64,000 bases of DNA, taken from contig OZ038527.1 of the NCBI GenBank assembly GCA_964036665.1, forward strand, positions 21,919,901 through 21,983,900. Reading direction: 5' to 3'. The position numbers and the translations under genes are program-made. The notes under the pieces were generated by a model. The model was not told the DNA's origin. It saw only the letters and a list, made by a program, of their open reading frames with translations, and did not search any database. Each line of letters starts with the position of its first letter. Position 1 is the stretch's first letter. Source of the stretch: Gordius sp. MW1. Taxonomy: Eukaryota; Nematomorpha; Gordioida; Gordea; Gordiidae. Shown in pieces: positions 10,962 to 23,120 of this stretch.

Positions 10962-11935
10962 AGGATTCTACAAAGCGAAATTTCCCACCTTTTATAGATT
11001 TTTATAAAATTTTTGGCATGTCTAAAAAATAAATTTGGAAATCATTAGACAGATTTTAACCATCTATATAGAATATTCTACAAAGCGAAATTTCCCACCT
11101 TTTATAGATTTTTATAAAATTTTTGGCATGTCCAAAAAATAAACTTTGAAATCATTAAACAGATTTTAGCCATCTATATAGAATATTCTATAAAGCGAAA
11201 TTTCCCACCTTTTAGATCTTTATAAAATTTTTGGCATGTCTAAAAAATAATTTTTGAAATCATTAAACAGATTTTAGCCATCTTTATAGAATATTCTATA
11301 AAGCGAAATTACCCACCTTTTATAGATTTTTATAAAATTTTTGGCATGTCTAAAAAATAAATTTTGAAATCATTAAACAGATTTTAGCTATATAGAAGAT
11401 TCTACAAAGCGAAATTTCCCACCTTATATAGATTTTTATAAAATTTTTGGCATGTCTAAAAAATAAATTTTGAAATCATTAAACAGATTTTAGCCATCTA
11501 GAATATTCTATAAAGCGAAATTTCCCACCTTTTATAGTTTTTTATAAAATTTTTGGCATGTCTAAAAAATAAATTTTGAAATCATTAAACAGATTTTAGC
11601 CATCTATATAGAAGATTCTACAAAGCGAAATTTCCCACCTTTTATAGATTTTTTTAAAATTTTTGGCATGTCTAAAAAATAAATTTGGAAATCATTAGAC
11701 AGATTTTAGCAATCTATATAGAATATTCTACAAAGCGAAATTTCCCACCTTTTATAGATTTTTATAAAAATTTTGGCATGTCCAAAAAATAAACTTTGAA
11801 ATCATTAAACAGATTTTAGCCATCTGTATAGAAGATTCTACAAAGCGAAATTTCCCACCTTTTATAAATTTTTATAAAATTTTTGGCATGTCTAAAAAAT
11901 AATTTTTGAAATCATTAAACAGATTTTAGCCATCT
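10953..11935 (-). repeat. Right ~109-bp subterminal array, 9 copies
   Basis: Nine units of 'acaaagcgaaatttcccacc', 'ataaaatttttggcatgtct' and 'aaacagattttagccatct', with period near 109. It is the reverse-complement counterpart of the four-unit array at 8,811-9,233. Unit-to-unit identity is high, which suggests recent expansion by unequal exchange or replication slippage. Confidence 0.92.
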
Positions 11936-12414
11936 TTTTTTCATAAATAAAACATTACTTCTATAATGCAGCATAAGCAAAGCATAATAATTAACTGTAA
12001 TTTACTAGAGATTAGATTATAAATTATAATACTTTTCATTATGACGTCACAATGGGAAAAGTTTAAACTCAGTGACGTCATGATATAACTATTTATATTT
12101 TCTTAAATTAAAAGTTTATTACATAAAATTGATATATTTGATTGCCCCACCCCAAACGACCAAAACCAAACCAAAAGGTTAATAATATTATCCACCCACA
12201 CCCTTTAGCTGTTTAATACACCCAAACCTAAACGCCAAAGGTCACCCCGAAACATTCACCCAGAACGCTTTAGGTCTTTTTTACAAAAACGCCAAACGCC
12301 AAAGCTCTCCCAAGAAAATTCACCTAACACTGATAAGGCTGGGTGAAAATAAACGCCAACAACTAAGCTTAGCACTACGCTGGGAAAAACCAGCCAGCCG
12401 TTTTTACAACACTA

Positions 12415-15400
12415 GTATGTATGTTTGCCGCGAAGACGCCCAAGAGCTTAGTTAGTGCAATCTAAAATTGAGCCCCTTCTAACGCCAAATGGCGCATCAG
12501 GCCACGTTAGTGATAATGTGTGTGAGTATGCTGTAATAAAATGGTTAATATGCAATGTAATTATGACATGTAAATATGTAATACCTATTGACTTGAGAGT
12601 AATGTGAAGCTATAATGATAATGTCGTAAATGAATAATCCGTGTGAAGATCCTTAATGTGAGAGCCGCAATAAATGGCTTTTTGAGAAGTCTTTCCTAAG
12701 TTTCCTGTCTTGCATGATGGTCAGCAATAAATTCCAATCATGGCCTAGTGTTTGGACATCGCGGAACACCTTGTAGAGCCAGCTGCCATTGCATTTGCGA
12801 CCTTTTAGCATGGGTGGACGCCAGAACAGGGAAGACATACAATAGTCGGTTCCCTTCCTTCGTACTTGATGAGCCAGAAAGCCCCATTTCCTAGCCAGTA
12901 GAATGTTTTTAATTGGAGCGATTTTGCAGCGCACCCATAGATCCTCGTTGGTTATTCTCGTCGGGTAAAATATCCGGCAAACGATATGTAGCATTTTATT
13001 GAGACTGACTTGTAGTTTCTTTAAGCTGGAAGCCTTCAGTGACCAAGATTCGCAACCGTATAAGAGAATTGGTATGATAGTGACTTTGAAAATCCTCAGA
13101 CGTGTATGGAGCGTCAGTTGACGTGAGCGCCAAATCGCTGAGCATGAGTATAATTTGACCATGGTCCGACGGATCTTCGATTCGACATCAGCTTCGGCGT
13201 AGGTATCTGGAGTAAGGTCCACTCCCAAATAACGGACTTTTTCAGATGCATTGATTACGTTTTTGTTGACTAGCAGAGTAGAGTTCGAAGAATCGTTTAT
13301 ACGAATCATTGAGCATTTCTCGGGGTTTATAAACAGTCCTGCTTGCTTGGCTTGGATGCTGAACCTGTCTAACATAAGTTGTGCTTTGGAAATAGAAGGG
13401 GCCACTAGACATATGTCGTCTGCGAACAGCCGGGATGATAGAATAGTGCCATTTAGTTTGATACCATCGGTCGGAAGTGTGGATCTCTTCATTATTAGAT
13501 CCACCGCAATTATAAAAAGGAGAGGGGACAGCGGGCAACCTTGCCTGACACCCGATGTTACTGGTATGGGCTCCGATTTATGGTGGAGGTGGGAGATAAC
13601 TAGTTTCATGTTTTCATAGAGTAGAAAGATCATGAGTGTTATTTTCTTAGGCAAGCCTAATAGGCATAGCGCTTCCCAAATGTATAGATGGCACAGCGAG
13701 TCAAAAGCTTTAGCGATGTCTAAAAAAACAAGAACCAGGGGGGCACCGCTTGTCCGTGAGATACCCATTATGTTCCTTAATGTTATTATGTGCTCTGTCG
13801 TCGTACGGCACTTCCTAAACCCTGTTTGATTGTTTTTAATTATTTCATCCACCTCGCTATAAATTCGATTGTATATAACCTTGATGAATATTTTTGATTC
13901 CAGGTTAATGATAGTCACGCCCCGGTAGTTGTTGGGATTGGATGGATCTCCTTTTTGAAAAGTTTGATCAAGTGACCTATTGTCCAGGAGTCCGGTATAA
14001 CCTCTTTCGTCCAAACTTTCCGAAACAAGTGGTGCAAAAGAGAGCTAGAGATATGGGAGTGGGCTTTTAGTGCTTCGGAGGTTAGACCTGACGGGTCGGC
14101 CGCTTTGTGGGATTTGAGTGACTTGATAGTTCTGTCAATTTCGAATAAAGAGGGGGGATCCGTATCAATGTGGAGGGGTGGTGGGCCTTTAAAGTTTAAG
14201 ATAAATCCTTTGTATATATCCACTACAGGGAAGAGCTGGGGCGACAAGATTAATCGGAAATGGTCTTCCCAAGCTTTGGTTTGGGCCAAGGAGTCGTTGG
14301 AGCCGCCAACTGCGTTTATGCTGTTGTAGGCTCGTTTGGAGAATGTGTTATAGTTAAGGCTGTCTAGGATGGTAAATAGCTGGTGATTGTTATTAGAGCG
14401 TGCTGCCGCTTCGGCCTCTGTGGTTTTTGCGTTAATAAACGCAATTTTGTCTTGTCTGATGCTGGATTTAATACGCTTGCTGAGAGCGGATAAGCATGCG
14501 TTTTTGAAAGGAAACTCGTTTCTATCAAAGTAGATGTTAGATTTTGTCTTGAGTAGCCCAAGTGTTTTTTCTGAAAACCATGTCTTTGTTCTAATTCGAC
14601 TCTGGTCCTTCAAGGGAATTGTAAAAATTTCTGATATTTTAATGCTGTGATCGTTTATCGACAGGTCGGAAAGGTTGTTGTTTTGGATTTTTAGGTGTAG
14701 GCGGTCCCTAAATTCTGTGGTTTGGGACAGACCTTGGGGCCTTATTTTCTGGGATTTGCGTGTCGAAGGAACCCGTAGGGTAGCTGCTTTCAACACTAGT
14801 TCAGCGGCTATTGCACAATGGTCAGCGTCATCAGTGAGGGGGTCCAAAATTATATGAAAGTTTCTGACGATTTTTAAATGTCTTGACCTACAGATCAGAT
14901 GGTCTATTTGGCTTGATTGCAAGTTATTTTTTTTCCGGAAGTTGGCCAGCCGATTATAGGGAAGATCTGAGAATGTTGAAGTAATTCGCCAATTTCCCGT
15001 ATTGCACCATTTTTTTAGAATAATACCGTTTCTGTTGTTGGAGCCTAAGGTGTTAGGGCATATTAAATTAGGGTTGTCACGGTCAGTGCGCCCGACGGAT
15101 GAATTCAAGTCACCGATTATAATTGGCACCTACTTGCGGCTTAATTTTTTGATTTTGTCAGAGAGAAGACTGAAAAATTCGTTAATAACCTTAGTTTTGT
15201 AGGAAGATGTAGGAGCATAAACGTTTATCAACGACACCACACGTATCCCTATTGTTAGATTAATTATAAGAATTCTTTCATTTACCCAGTCGATACTCAG
15301 AACGGAAAGACGTTTACTTATAAATGTTGAAACCCCTGTAGCTGAATTGTCTGTAAAACCCACGTGGTAAAGGGTGTCGGAGTTGCTGTCGATTACAGAA

Positions 15401-15871
15401 TGAGGAATCCGCGTCTGTTGTAGGCATAAGATGTCGAGTTTATGATTTCTTGCGAATGTTAACATCATCTGTTGTTGGCCTTATATAAGGGAATTGATAT
15501 TTATTGAGGCTATTTTGATCTTCATTAGCGGTTAAGATAGTGGACGAGGTTGAGGAATAGATTATGGACGGATGAGTTAAACCCTTTCTTAAGTGTTATA
15601 TAATTTAAAATAATGCGTTGTAGATTAAATTAGAAAATGTGGGTAGTATTCAGCAAGTCTGAGGATAGGGCCCTGACGTTACCAATAAATACAGCAACGC
15701 TTACCAATAGTATGACGAAGTGTTAGGTAACAGTTTTCAGAACACTTCTAAGAGTGAGGCTAGCAGCAGCGCATGGATAAATGTACTTAGCAGCGATTGA
15801 ACTGGGTTGATTTGGAAGTAGTTGTATTTTAACCATAGCTCATATAAGTATAGTTGTCGAGAAGAAGTATT
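12415..15871 (-). mobile_element. APE-type LINE, left copy (near full length)
   Basis: A non-LTR retrotransposon on the minus strand, from a 5' end at about 15871 to a 3' tail of (CATA)n that appears as TATG repeats at 12,415-12,422 and, beyond the inserted hAT element, at 8,321-8,340. It contains a ~350-bp 5' leader, one long frame with an N-terminal endonuclease and a reverse transcriptase, and a ~230-bp 3' region. Single-ORF structure, an N-terminal APE endonuclease and a simple-repeat tail suggest the RTE group, but the clade is inferred by eye. It is the mirror partner of 17,133-20,566. Confidence 0.93.
12653..15525 (-). pseudogene. LINE endonuclease-reverse transcriptase gene, left copy
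   Basis: Starts at ATG 15525 with KIKIASININ, the usual N-terminus of APE endonucleases. Endonuclease landmarks: LCLQQTRIPHS (catalytic Glu of the usual QET replaced by Gln), IIGDLNS and DADHCAIAAEL. Reverse transcriptase landmarks: NNYRGVTIIN, LVFLDIAKAFDSL, GVRQGCPLSPLLF and FADD (13,415-13,426, catalytic Asp pair), then YLGVDLTPDTYAE, LLYGCESWSLKA and a C-terminal tail. Breaks: TAA at codon 15 (15481-15483), a stop just before 15130, and a one-base frame change near 13,960. The first stop is also present in the right copy. The copy is dead, but its reverse transcriptase portion (about 450 codons, 12,653-14,014) is open. Confidence 0.92.
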
Positions 15872-17132
15872 CTATCGAGAAAAATAAATCATAAACAACA
15901 TTCAAATGTAAGTTTTTGTTTATACTCTTTGAAAAGGCCACATGTGCTCACTTAAGTTACCATATAGTCCTGTCCATCTCGCCCTTTTAATAATAACGCA
16001 TGTGTTGTTACCATGTCTAAGTTTTACAACCGACAAAGAAATCACCACGGAAATTATAATATCCAGCACAATTTGATCCACGGTTAAGAGCATGCTCATT
16101 AATCTAATTTATTTGTGCATTTATTTATAGGGGGGGGGGGGGGGGGAAAGTTGATTAACTTCAATTAGGAGAAAAATTATTTATCCTTTAAAAGACAAAT
16201 AACACACTTATAAGGTTTAGGGTTTTTCTTTTTAAATTTATCCTAGCCTCTTTAGAGTTTTTATTAAAAGCAGCGTTGAATTTCGAGCCCATTTAACTTT
16301 AATTAGGAATTAAATTCAATTAGGAGAAAAATTATTTATCTTATAAAAGACAAATAACTGTTTACCAAGCATAACACACTTATAAGGTTTAGGGTTTTTT
16401 TTTAAATTTATCCTAGCCTCTTTAGAGTTCTTTACGAATTTATTAAAAGCAGCGTTGAATTTCGAGCCCATTTGCATATATCTATAACATAATAATAACA
16501 TTATATTCAATAACTTAATTACAAAGTAAAGAAACTGTTAAGTAATGAGAAACTTTAATATAGAAGGAAATACTCTAGAGCTCCCTCGACATCCTTTAGA
16601 CCGAAAGCACTGTGGGCTTAAATTCTAGTAATCATGCTATCCCGCCTAAACTTTGATCTCGCGAGTCGGACTATACTTAATTTGTTCGGACTAATCAGCC
16701 CCCCCCCCCTTCCCATAGCCCCTTAATTAAACTTCTTTAGACATTATTGGTATACGCCTATTGGTACTATTATCTCGGCTCACACCCCTCCCAAACACAG
16801 CAAGCCACGCCGCTCCCAGGGGCTTTAGGCGTCATGTCTTCATCATACTAATAAGCTCTTAAGCATTTTTACCCCTCTTGATGACAAAGCTTATGCGTCC
16901 GAACACATATGCTAGCTATGTGTTTACGTCCAAGTCGGTGCTAGAATTAATCATCGTCTTCATACTAATACTTAATCAAAGCACTTAAAATAACCTCACT
17001 GAGAATTTTACTTTGTAATCAACATATTCGAGGTATTTAAGCTTCCCCTCCCCCCAAATAACTCTCACGACCCAGCTACATCCATAATACCCTGGTAATT
17101 TCTTTCCCTCGGCCTAATCATTATAAGTTGGT
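15872..17132. other. Spacer between the two head-to-head LINEs
   Basis: No gene seen. It holds a poly-G run of 18 bases near 16,131-16,148, a partly duplicated dispersed repeat (16,163-16,560) and CT-rich or GC-intermediate DNA to 17,132. The LINE homology on both sides stops at the same sequence, 'aatacttcttctcgac', so the spacer is not part of the inverted pair. Confidence 0.6.
16163..16560 (+). repeat. Dispersed repeat, copy 2, with a partial tandem copy
   Basis: 16,346-16,560 matches 7,886-8,100. A shorter version precedes it at 16,163-16,290, sharing 'attaggagaaaaattattta', 'cctagcctctttagagtt' and 'gcagcgttgaatttcgagcc'. The family is unknown and no coding content is seen. Confidence 0.7.
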
Positions 17133-20100
17133 AATACTTCTTCTCGACAAATTTATATGAGCTATGGTTAAAATCCACCTACTTCCAAATCAACCCAGAT
17201 CGATCGCTGCTAAGTACATTTATCCATGCGCTGCTGCTTCGCTCTTAGAAGTGTTCTGAAAACTGTTACTTAACACTTTGTCATACTATTGGTAAGCGTT
17301 GCTGTATTTATTGGTAACGTCAGGGCCCTATCCTCAGACTTTGAATACAACCCACATTTTTTAATTTAATCTACAACGCATTATTTCAAAATATATAACA
17401 CTTAAGAAAGGGTTTAACTCATCCGTCCATAATCTATTCCTCAATCTCGTCCACTATCTTAACCGCTAATGAAGATCAAAATAGCCTCAATAAATATCAA
17501 TTCATTTATATAAGGCCAACAACAGATGATGTTAACATTCGCAAGAAATCATAAACTCGACATCTTATGCCTACAACAGACGCGGATTCCTCATTCTAGA
17601 ATCGACAGCAACTCCGAGTACACCCTTTACCACGTGGGTTTTACAGACAATTCAGCCACAGGGGTTTCAACATTTATAAGTAAACGTCTTTCCGTTCTGA
17701 GTATCGACTGGGTAAATGAAAGAATTCTTATAATTAATCTAACAATAGGGATACGTGTGGTGTCGGTGATAAACGTTTATGCCCCTACATCTTCCTACAA
17801 AACTAAGGTTATTAACGAATTTTTCAGTCTTCTCTCTGACAAAATCAAAAAACTAAGCCGCAAGTCGGTGCCAATTATCGGTGACTTGAATTCATTTGTC
17901 GGGCGCACTGACCGTGACAACCCTAATTTAATAGGCCCTAACACCTTAGGCTCCAGCAACAGAAACGGTATTATTCTAAAAAAATGGTGCAATACGGGAA
18001 ATTTGCGAATTACTTCAACATTCTCAGATCTTCCCTATAATCGGCTGGCCACTTCCGAAAAAAAAACAACTTGCAATCAAACCAAATAGACCATCTGATC
18101 TGTAGGTCAAGACATTTAAAAATCGTCAGAAACTTTCATATAATTTTGGACCCCCTCACTGATGACGCTGACCATTGTGCAATAGCCGCTGAACTAGTGT
18201 TGAAAGCAGCTACCCTACGGGTTCCTTCGACACGCAAATCCCAGAAAATAAGGCCCCAAGGTCTGTCCCAAACCACAGAATTTAGGGACCGCCTACACCT
18301 AAAAATCCAAAACAACAACCTTTCCGACCTGTCGATAAACGATCACAGCATTAAAATATCAGAAATTTTTACAATTCCCTTGAAGGACCAGAGTCGAATT
18401 AGAACAAAGACATGGTTTTCAGAAAAAACACTTGGACTCCTCAAGACAAAATCTAACATCTACTTTGTTAGAAATGAGTTTACTTTCAAAAACGCATGCT
18501 TATCCGCTCTCAGCAAGCGTATTAAATCCAGCATCAGACAAGACAAAATTGCGTTTATTACCGCAAAAACCACAGAGGCCGAAGCGGCAGCACGCTCTAA
18601 TAAGAATTACCAGCTATTTATTATCCTAGACAGCCTTAACTATAACACATTCTCCAAACGAGCCTACAACAGCATAAACACAGTTGGCGGCTCCAACGAC
18701 TCCTTGGCCCAAACCAAAGCTTATGAAGACCATTTCCGATTAATCTTGTCGCCCAGCCCTTATTCCCTGTAGTGGATATATACAAAGGATTTATCGTAAA
18801 CTTTAAAGGCCCACTACCCTTCCACATCGATGCGGATCCCCCCTCTTTATTCGAAATTGACAGAGTTATCAAGTCACTCAAATCCCACAAAGCGGCCGAC
18901 CCGTCAGGTCTAACCTCAGAAGCACTCAAAGCCGACTCCCATATCTCTAGCTCTCTTTTGCACCACTTGTTTCAGAAAGTTTGGACGAAAGAGGTTATAC
19001 CGGACTCCTGGACAATAGGTCACTTGATCAAACTTTTCAAAAAAGGAGATCCATCCAATCCCAACAACTACCGGGGCGTGACTATCATTAACCTGGAATC
19101 AAAAATATGCATCAAGGTTATATACAATCGAATTTACAGCGAGGTGGATGAAATAATGAAAAACAATCAAACAGGGGTTAGGAAGTGCCGTACGACGACA
19201 GAGCACATAATAACATTAAGGAACATAATGGATTTCTCACGGACAAGCGGTGCCCCCCTGGTTCTTGTTTTTTTAGACATCGCTAAAGCTTTTGACTCGC
19301 TGTGCCATCTATACATTCGGGAAGCGCTATGCCTATTAGGCTTGCCTAAGAAAATAACTCTCATGATCTTTCTACTCTATGAAAACATGGAACTAGTTTT
19401 CTCCCACCTCCACCATAAATCGGAGCCCATACCAGTAACATCGGGTGTTAGGCAAGGTTGCCCGCTGTCCCCTCTTCTTTTTATTATTGCGGTGGATCTA
19501 ATAATGAAGAGATCCACACTTCCGACCGATGGTATCAAACTAAATGGCACTATTCTATCATCCCGGCTGTTCGCAGACGACATATGTCTAGTGGCCCCTT
19601 CTATTTCCAAAGCACAAAAGCAAGCAGGACTGTTTATAAACCCCGAGAAATGCTCAATGATTCGTATAAACGATTTTTCGAACTCTACTCTGCTAGTCAA
19701 CAAAAACGTAATCAATGCATCTGAAAAAGTCCGTTATTTGGGAGTGGACCTTACTCCAAACACCTACGCCGAAGCTGATGTCGAATCAAAGATCCGTCGG
19801 ACCATGGTCAAATTCTACTCATGCTCAGCGATTTGGCGCTCACGTCAACAGACGCTCCATACACGTCTGAGGATTTTCAAAGTCACTATCCTACCAATTC
19901 TCTTATATGGTTGCGAATCTTGGTCACTGAAGGCTCCCAGCTTAAAGAAACTACAAGTCAGTCTCAATAAAATGCTACGTATCGTTTGCCGGATATTTTA
20001 CCCGACGAGAATAACCAACGAGGATCTATGGGTGCGCTGCAAAATCGCGCCAATTAAAAACATTCTACTGGCGAGGAAATGGGGCTTTCTGGCTCATTAA

Positions 20101-20566
20101 GTACGAAGGAAGGGAACCAACTATTGTCTGTCTTCCCTGTTCGTCCACCCATGCTAAAAGGTTGCAAATGCAATGGCAGCTGGCTCTACAAGGTGTTCCG
20201 CGATGTCCAAACACTAGACCATGATTGTAATTCATTGCTGACCATCATGCAAGACAGGAAACTTTGGAAAGACTTCTCAAAAAACCATTTATTGCGGCTC
20301 TCTCATTAAGGATCTTCACACGGATTATTCATTTACGACATTATCATTATAGCTTTACATTACTCTCATGTCAATAGGTATTACATATTTACATGTCTTA
20401 ATTACATTGCATATTAACCATTTTATTACAGCATACTCACACACGTTATCACTAACGTGGCCTGATCGCCATTTGGCGTTAGAAGGGGCTCAATCTTAGA
20501 TTGCACTAACTAAGCTCTTAACGTCTTCGCGGCAAACATACATACATACATACATACATACATATC
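17133..20566 (+). mobile_element. APE-type LINE, right copy (near full length)
   Basis: Plus-strand copy of the same LINE family as 12,415-15,871, about 3.43 kb, ending in seven CATA units (20,535-20,562). 5' leader, coding part and 3' region correspond base for base to the other copy, with several percent divergence by eye. Both copies begin at the same base, which favours two separate full-length insertions over one inverted duplication of a larger segment. I did not find a clear target duplication. Confidence 0.93.
17469..20309 (+). pseudogene. LINE endonuclease-reverse transcriptase gene, right copy
   Basis: ATG 17469 gives KIKIASININSFI, then TAA at 17511-17513 (codon 15), the same position as in the left copy. 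The endonuclease motif again reads LCLQQTR, with Gln for the catalytic Glu. GDLNS and DADHCAI are kept. The reverse transcriptase has LVFLDIAKAFDSL, GVRQGCPLSPLLF and FADD at 19,570-19,581. Private damage: frame changes near 18,055 and 18,770, an in-frame loss of ten residues in the segment after SISKAQ (near 19,617), TAA at 20098-20100, and a small deletion near 20,145. A downstream Met pair at 17526 could serve as an alternative start in both copies. The element is inactive as sequenced. Confidence 0.92.
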
Positions 20567-22417
20567 TATAAAATTATGTTTTTAGATTATCCTAATGTTT
20601 TCTATGTACTTATAATAAAAGGCATTCATAAATGAAATTTTTTTATCGTTTTATGTTGTCTATATAAATATAATAAAATTCATTTATAATTGTAAAAGTA
20701 TATAAATAATTAGGTGTCAACAAATTTAAGTCTTTAACCCTAATGTGATTTTTAGTTCTCAAAAAAGTCTCCTCTTCAATCTTCCCCATATTTATACTTA
20801 AATCTAACTACATCATCGATCCATGTATCTTTCTAAAAGAGGGTCACTAATATTTTCTGACTCATCTACCAAAAAAGGTAATGCCATAAAGCTCCTTCAT
20901 TATATAAATGACTTTTTTTATAGTCAATGGCTAACCAAATTGACTTGGCTTTTTTGTATAAAAATTGATACTAGTGAAAATAACAACCTAATAATACATT
21001 TATATTTTTATCATGTTATTTATTTTTTATTTTAATTTGAGGGAATACACATATCAATCCAGCCATGGCCCCTAGCTCAAAATCTATTTGAGCAATTTTG
21101 GGTTGAAACAAAATACTATAAACATCACAAATACAGACAAGCTTATTAAAAGGCTAGGAATAAATATCTATCTGGAAGTAAACAAATACAAGGCAACAAA
21201 TGGTTTTTATGCCATATATGTATGGTGTATAACTTAAATAACTTATAAATATGGTAGTTTTAACAAACGTAATAATGAACCAGGAGTTACAAAAAGTGTG
21301 CCATCTCCAAAAATGGCTCTTGATTATCTTTTTAATTTTGTAAAAATAATGTTCCATCAGTATCAGTATAATAAGGAGGAATGATTAAGCTATTCTATAG
21401 TTTTGAATATTTGGATGTTGTTTAGGAACACATCTAGTTAAAGTCTTTTTGATTGTTAAGGTTGAAGTGTTCGTTTCGTATTTTAGCTCAAACCACGATT
21501 TATGCTACTTTTTTTCGCGTTGTGCTACTTTGACCCCTATTCCTGGAGAACATGCCGATGAGGTGGACGCGTCTGCTCATAACTTTGCCACCCCTTCCCA
21601 AGTTATTTTTATGATCCTTGCCCGACTCCATTACCTTCAGATCCCTAGCTACGTTTCTGGAAAGGATTGAAATATTTATATAGCCCTTTCATTGTTCGCA
21701 ATACACATGTGCCGTCTAGACTTAAAACAAAGGCGTCATGCCATTCTTACGCAAAAATGTTGAATTGAATTCTAATTCATTTAATTTTTTTAACAAATAA
21801 AAATTGGTTTAACAAAGCTTCTTAATTTGCAATTCGCCTTTTTTATTCCCTAATCTAAGATATTACTTATTTCCAATATCTATAAACCATTCCTTCATTA
21901 TATTAAATTTGTTATTTTTGTTAAACACAATAGTTAAATAGTTGTATAATAAAATTTGGCTTCGTTTCTTTTCTTGTTTTCCGCACCTTCATCTGTACTT
22001 ATTTTATTTTATTAACACTCATCCCCATTCCCCATAATAACTATTGTTACCCTCTCGATAAAACCTGATATCTAAATGCTGTTACTTAATTATCTATTAT
22101 AGCCCTGTCATCTTACCCATTCCCTCACTTTATTTCATTTTTTCTGTGTGATTCAATCTCTCTCCATATTTTAAATTTTTTGAAGATGGGCTTTATCAGC
22201 CTAAAATATCGAGCGTTTCACTCTATTCATTTTATCAATCCAACCTTACCACTTTTAACTAACAAATGTTGTTATACAATTTAATTAAATTTTAACTAAT
22301 ATAAAAAATATTTTGCCCTAATACCAATTATATTATTAAAGATTCTAAGAACAACTTTGTATATTATTAATGACAGGTATTGTATCTATGCTTTTTAACA
22401 GAATATATGTGTTTTGG
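20567..22417. other. AT-rich intergenic DNA with uncertain coding-like patches
   Basis: At 20,823-21,390 several short open patches lie on the plus strand in different frames. One reads FEQFWVETKYYKHHKYRQAY from a 35-codon frame near 21,040-21,146, and another ends KSVPSPKMALDYLFNFVKIM near 21,290-21,340. They look protein-like, but I recognise no family and stops interrupt them. A decayed gene or transposon is possible. From 21,720 to 22,417 I see only AT-rich sequence. Confidence 0.3.
21575..21715 (+). repeat. Dispersed transposon-end-like repeat, copy 1
   Basis: 'cataactttgccaccccttc', 'gatccctagctacgtttctg', 'gaaaggattgaaat' and a downstream 'gtctaga' recur in the same order at 29,505-29,650. 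The C-rich centre and 'tagctacg' end resemble hAT-derived MITEs of this region, but no target duplication is visible. Confidence 0.5.
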
Positions 22418-23120
22418 TAACTATGCAGAGAGACAAAGGAGAAAGTATTCGAAGAAGTCGAAAAGTAATAAAAGAGCTTAGCTGGATAAGGTTAAAAGGT
22501 CAGAGAGCGAAAAATGGTATACATGGAGATGAACGCTCAAGCAACACATCTCTATATCACCATCTAAAGTATCCAAAAGTAGATAGATTTACATACATTG
22601 GCTCGATGCTACAAGAGGGAGGTTGCACTAAAGAAGTCAATGCATCGATCCATAAAGGATGACTTAAAGGGCAGATTATATCCGGTGAGATGTGCGACAT
22701 TAAGATGATATGGTTGAAGTGCAAAGCTTCTAAATCCAGCGTAAAACCAGACTTGCTCTATGGAAGTGAAACTTGGGCATTAAATACCACGGAAGAAAAG
22801 TTATTACAAGCCACGGAGATAAGAATGGTACTGTGGAGCTTAGGGTATACTAAGATCGGCCATGGCGGACTTAATTAACAAAAGGGGGCTAAGGTGGTGG
22901 TACGGTCAAATATTAAGAAGGGAAACGAATAAGGTGAACCGAAGAGGATTGGGCATAGAAGTACCGGGGAAAAGAGGAAGAGGACGATTTTGTGTCACGT
23001 GGAAAGGGCAAAAAGAATATTGATGAAAATTAAGAAGATAAATCAGGAGAGGTGGCTTACCCTCTCAAGTTTAAAGAAACTGATCATTACAAACCCCACG
23101 ACTGTGTGACCAATGCATAA
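22418..23120 (+). mobile_element. LINE fragment, second family (C-terminal part)
   Basis: Decayed 3' part of a reverse transcriptase gene. It shows FTYIGSMLQEGG, KEVNASIHKG, KPDLLYGSETWALN, EIRMVLWSLGYT, LRWWYGQILRR and GKRGRGRF in several frames, ending NPTTV near 23,108. This order of motifs is typical of the region after the polymerase core in APE-type LINEs. Several stops and frame changes interrupt it. The same family appears on the minus strand at 30.1-33.5 kb. Confidence 0.8.

Larger units (their letters stand above)
8341..12414. mobile_element. hAT-type foldback transposon, 4.07 kb with a nested hAT
   Basis: Ends are 'tagtgttgtaaaaa' at 8341 and its reverse complement ending at 12414. 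The element is flanked on both sides by 'gtatgtat' (8333-8340 and 12415-12422), an exact 8-bp duplication taken from a (TATG)n tract. Both features fit the hAT superfamily. The inverted arms are about 470 bp (8,341-8,810 and 11,936-12,414), apart from a replaced stretch near the right tip, and are followed inward by inverted arrays of a ~109-bp repeat. No transposase is present. A two-exon frame at 10,733-10,961 is the only coding-like content, and a 1,153-bp hAT sits at 9,442-10,594. The element interrupts the simple-repeat tail of the left LINE copy. Confidence 0.9.

Noticed and set aside
8811-11935. CRISPR-like array
   Set aside because: The repeats are ~109 bp, contiguous without unique spacers, mirrored at both ends of a hAT element, and in eukaryotic DNA.
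12415-20566. One large inverted segmental duplication
   Set aside because: Homology stops at the LINE's own 5' end on both sides and at the simple-repeat tail. Outside sequence does not match, so two insertions are simpler.
20823-21390. Host gene exon cluster
   Set aside because: Some patches look protein-like, but frames change, stops intervene, and no family is recognisable.
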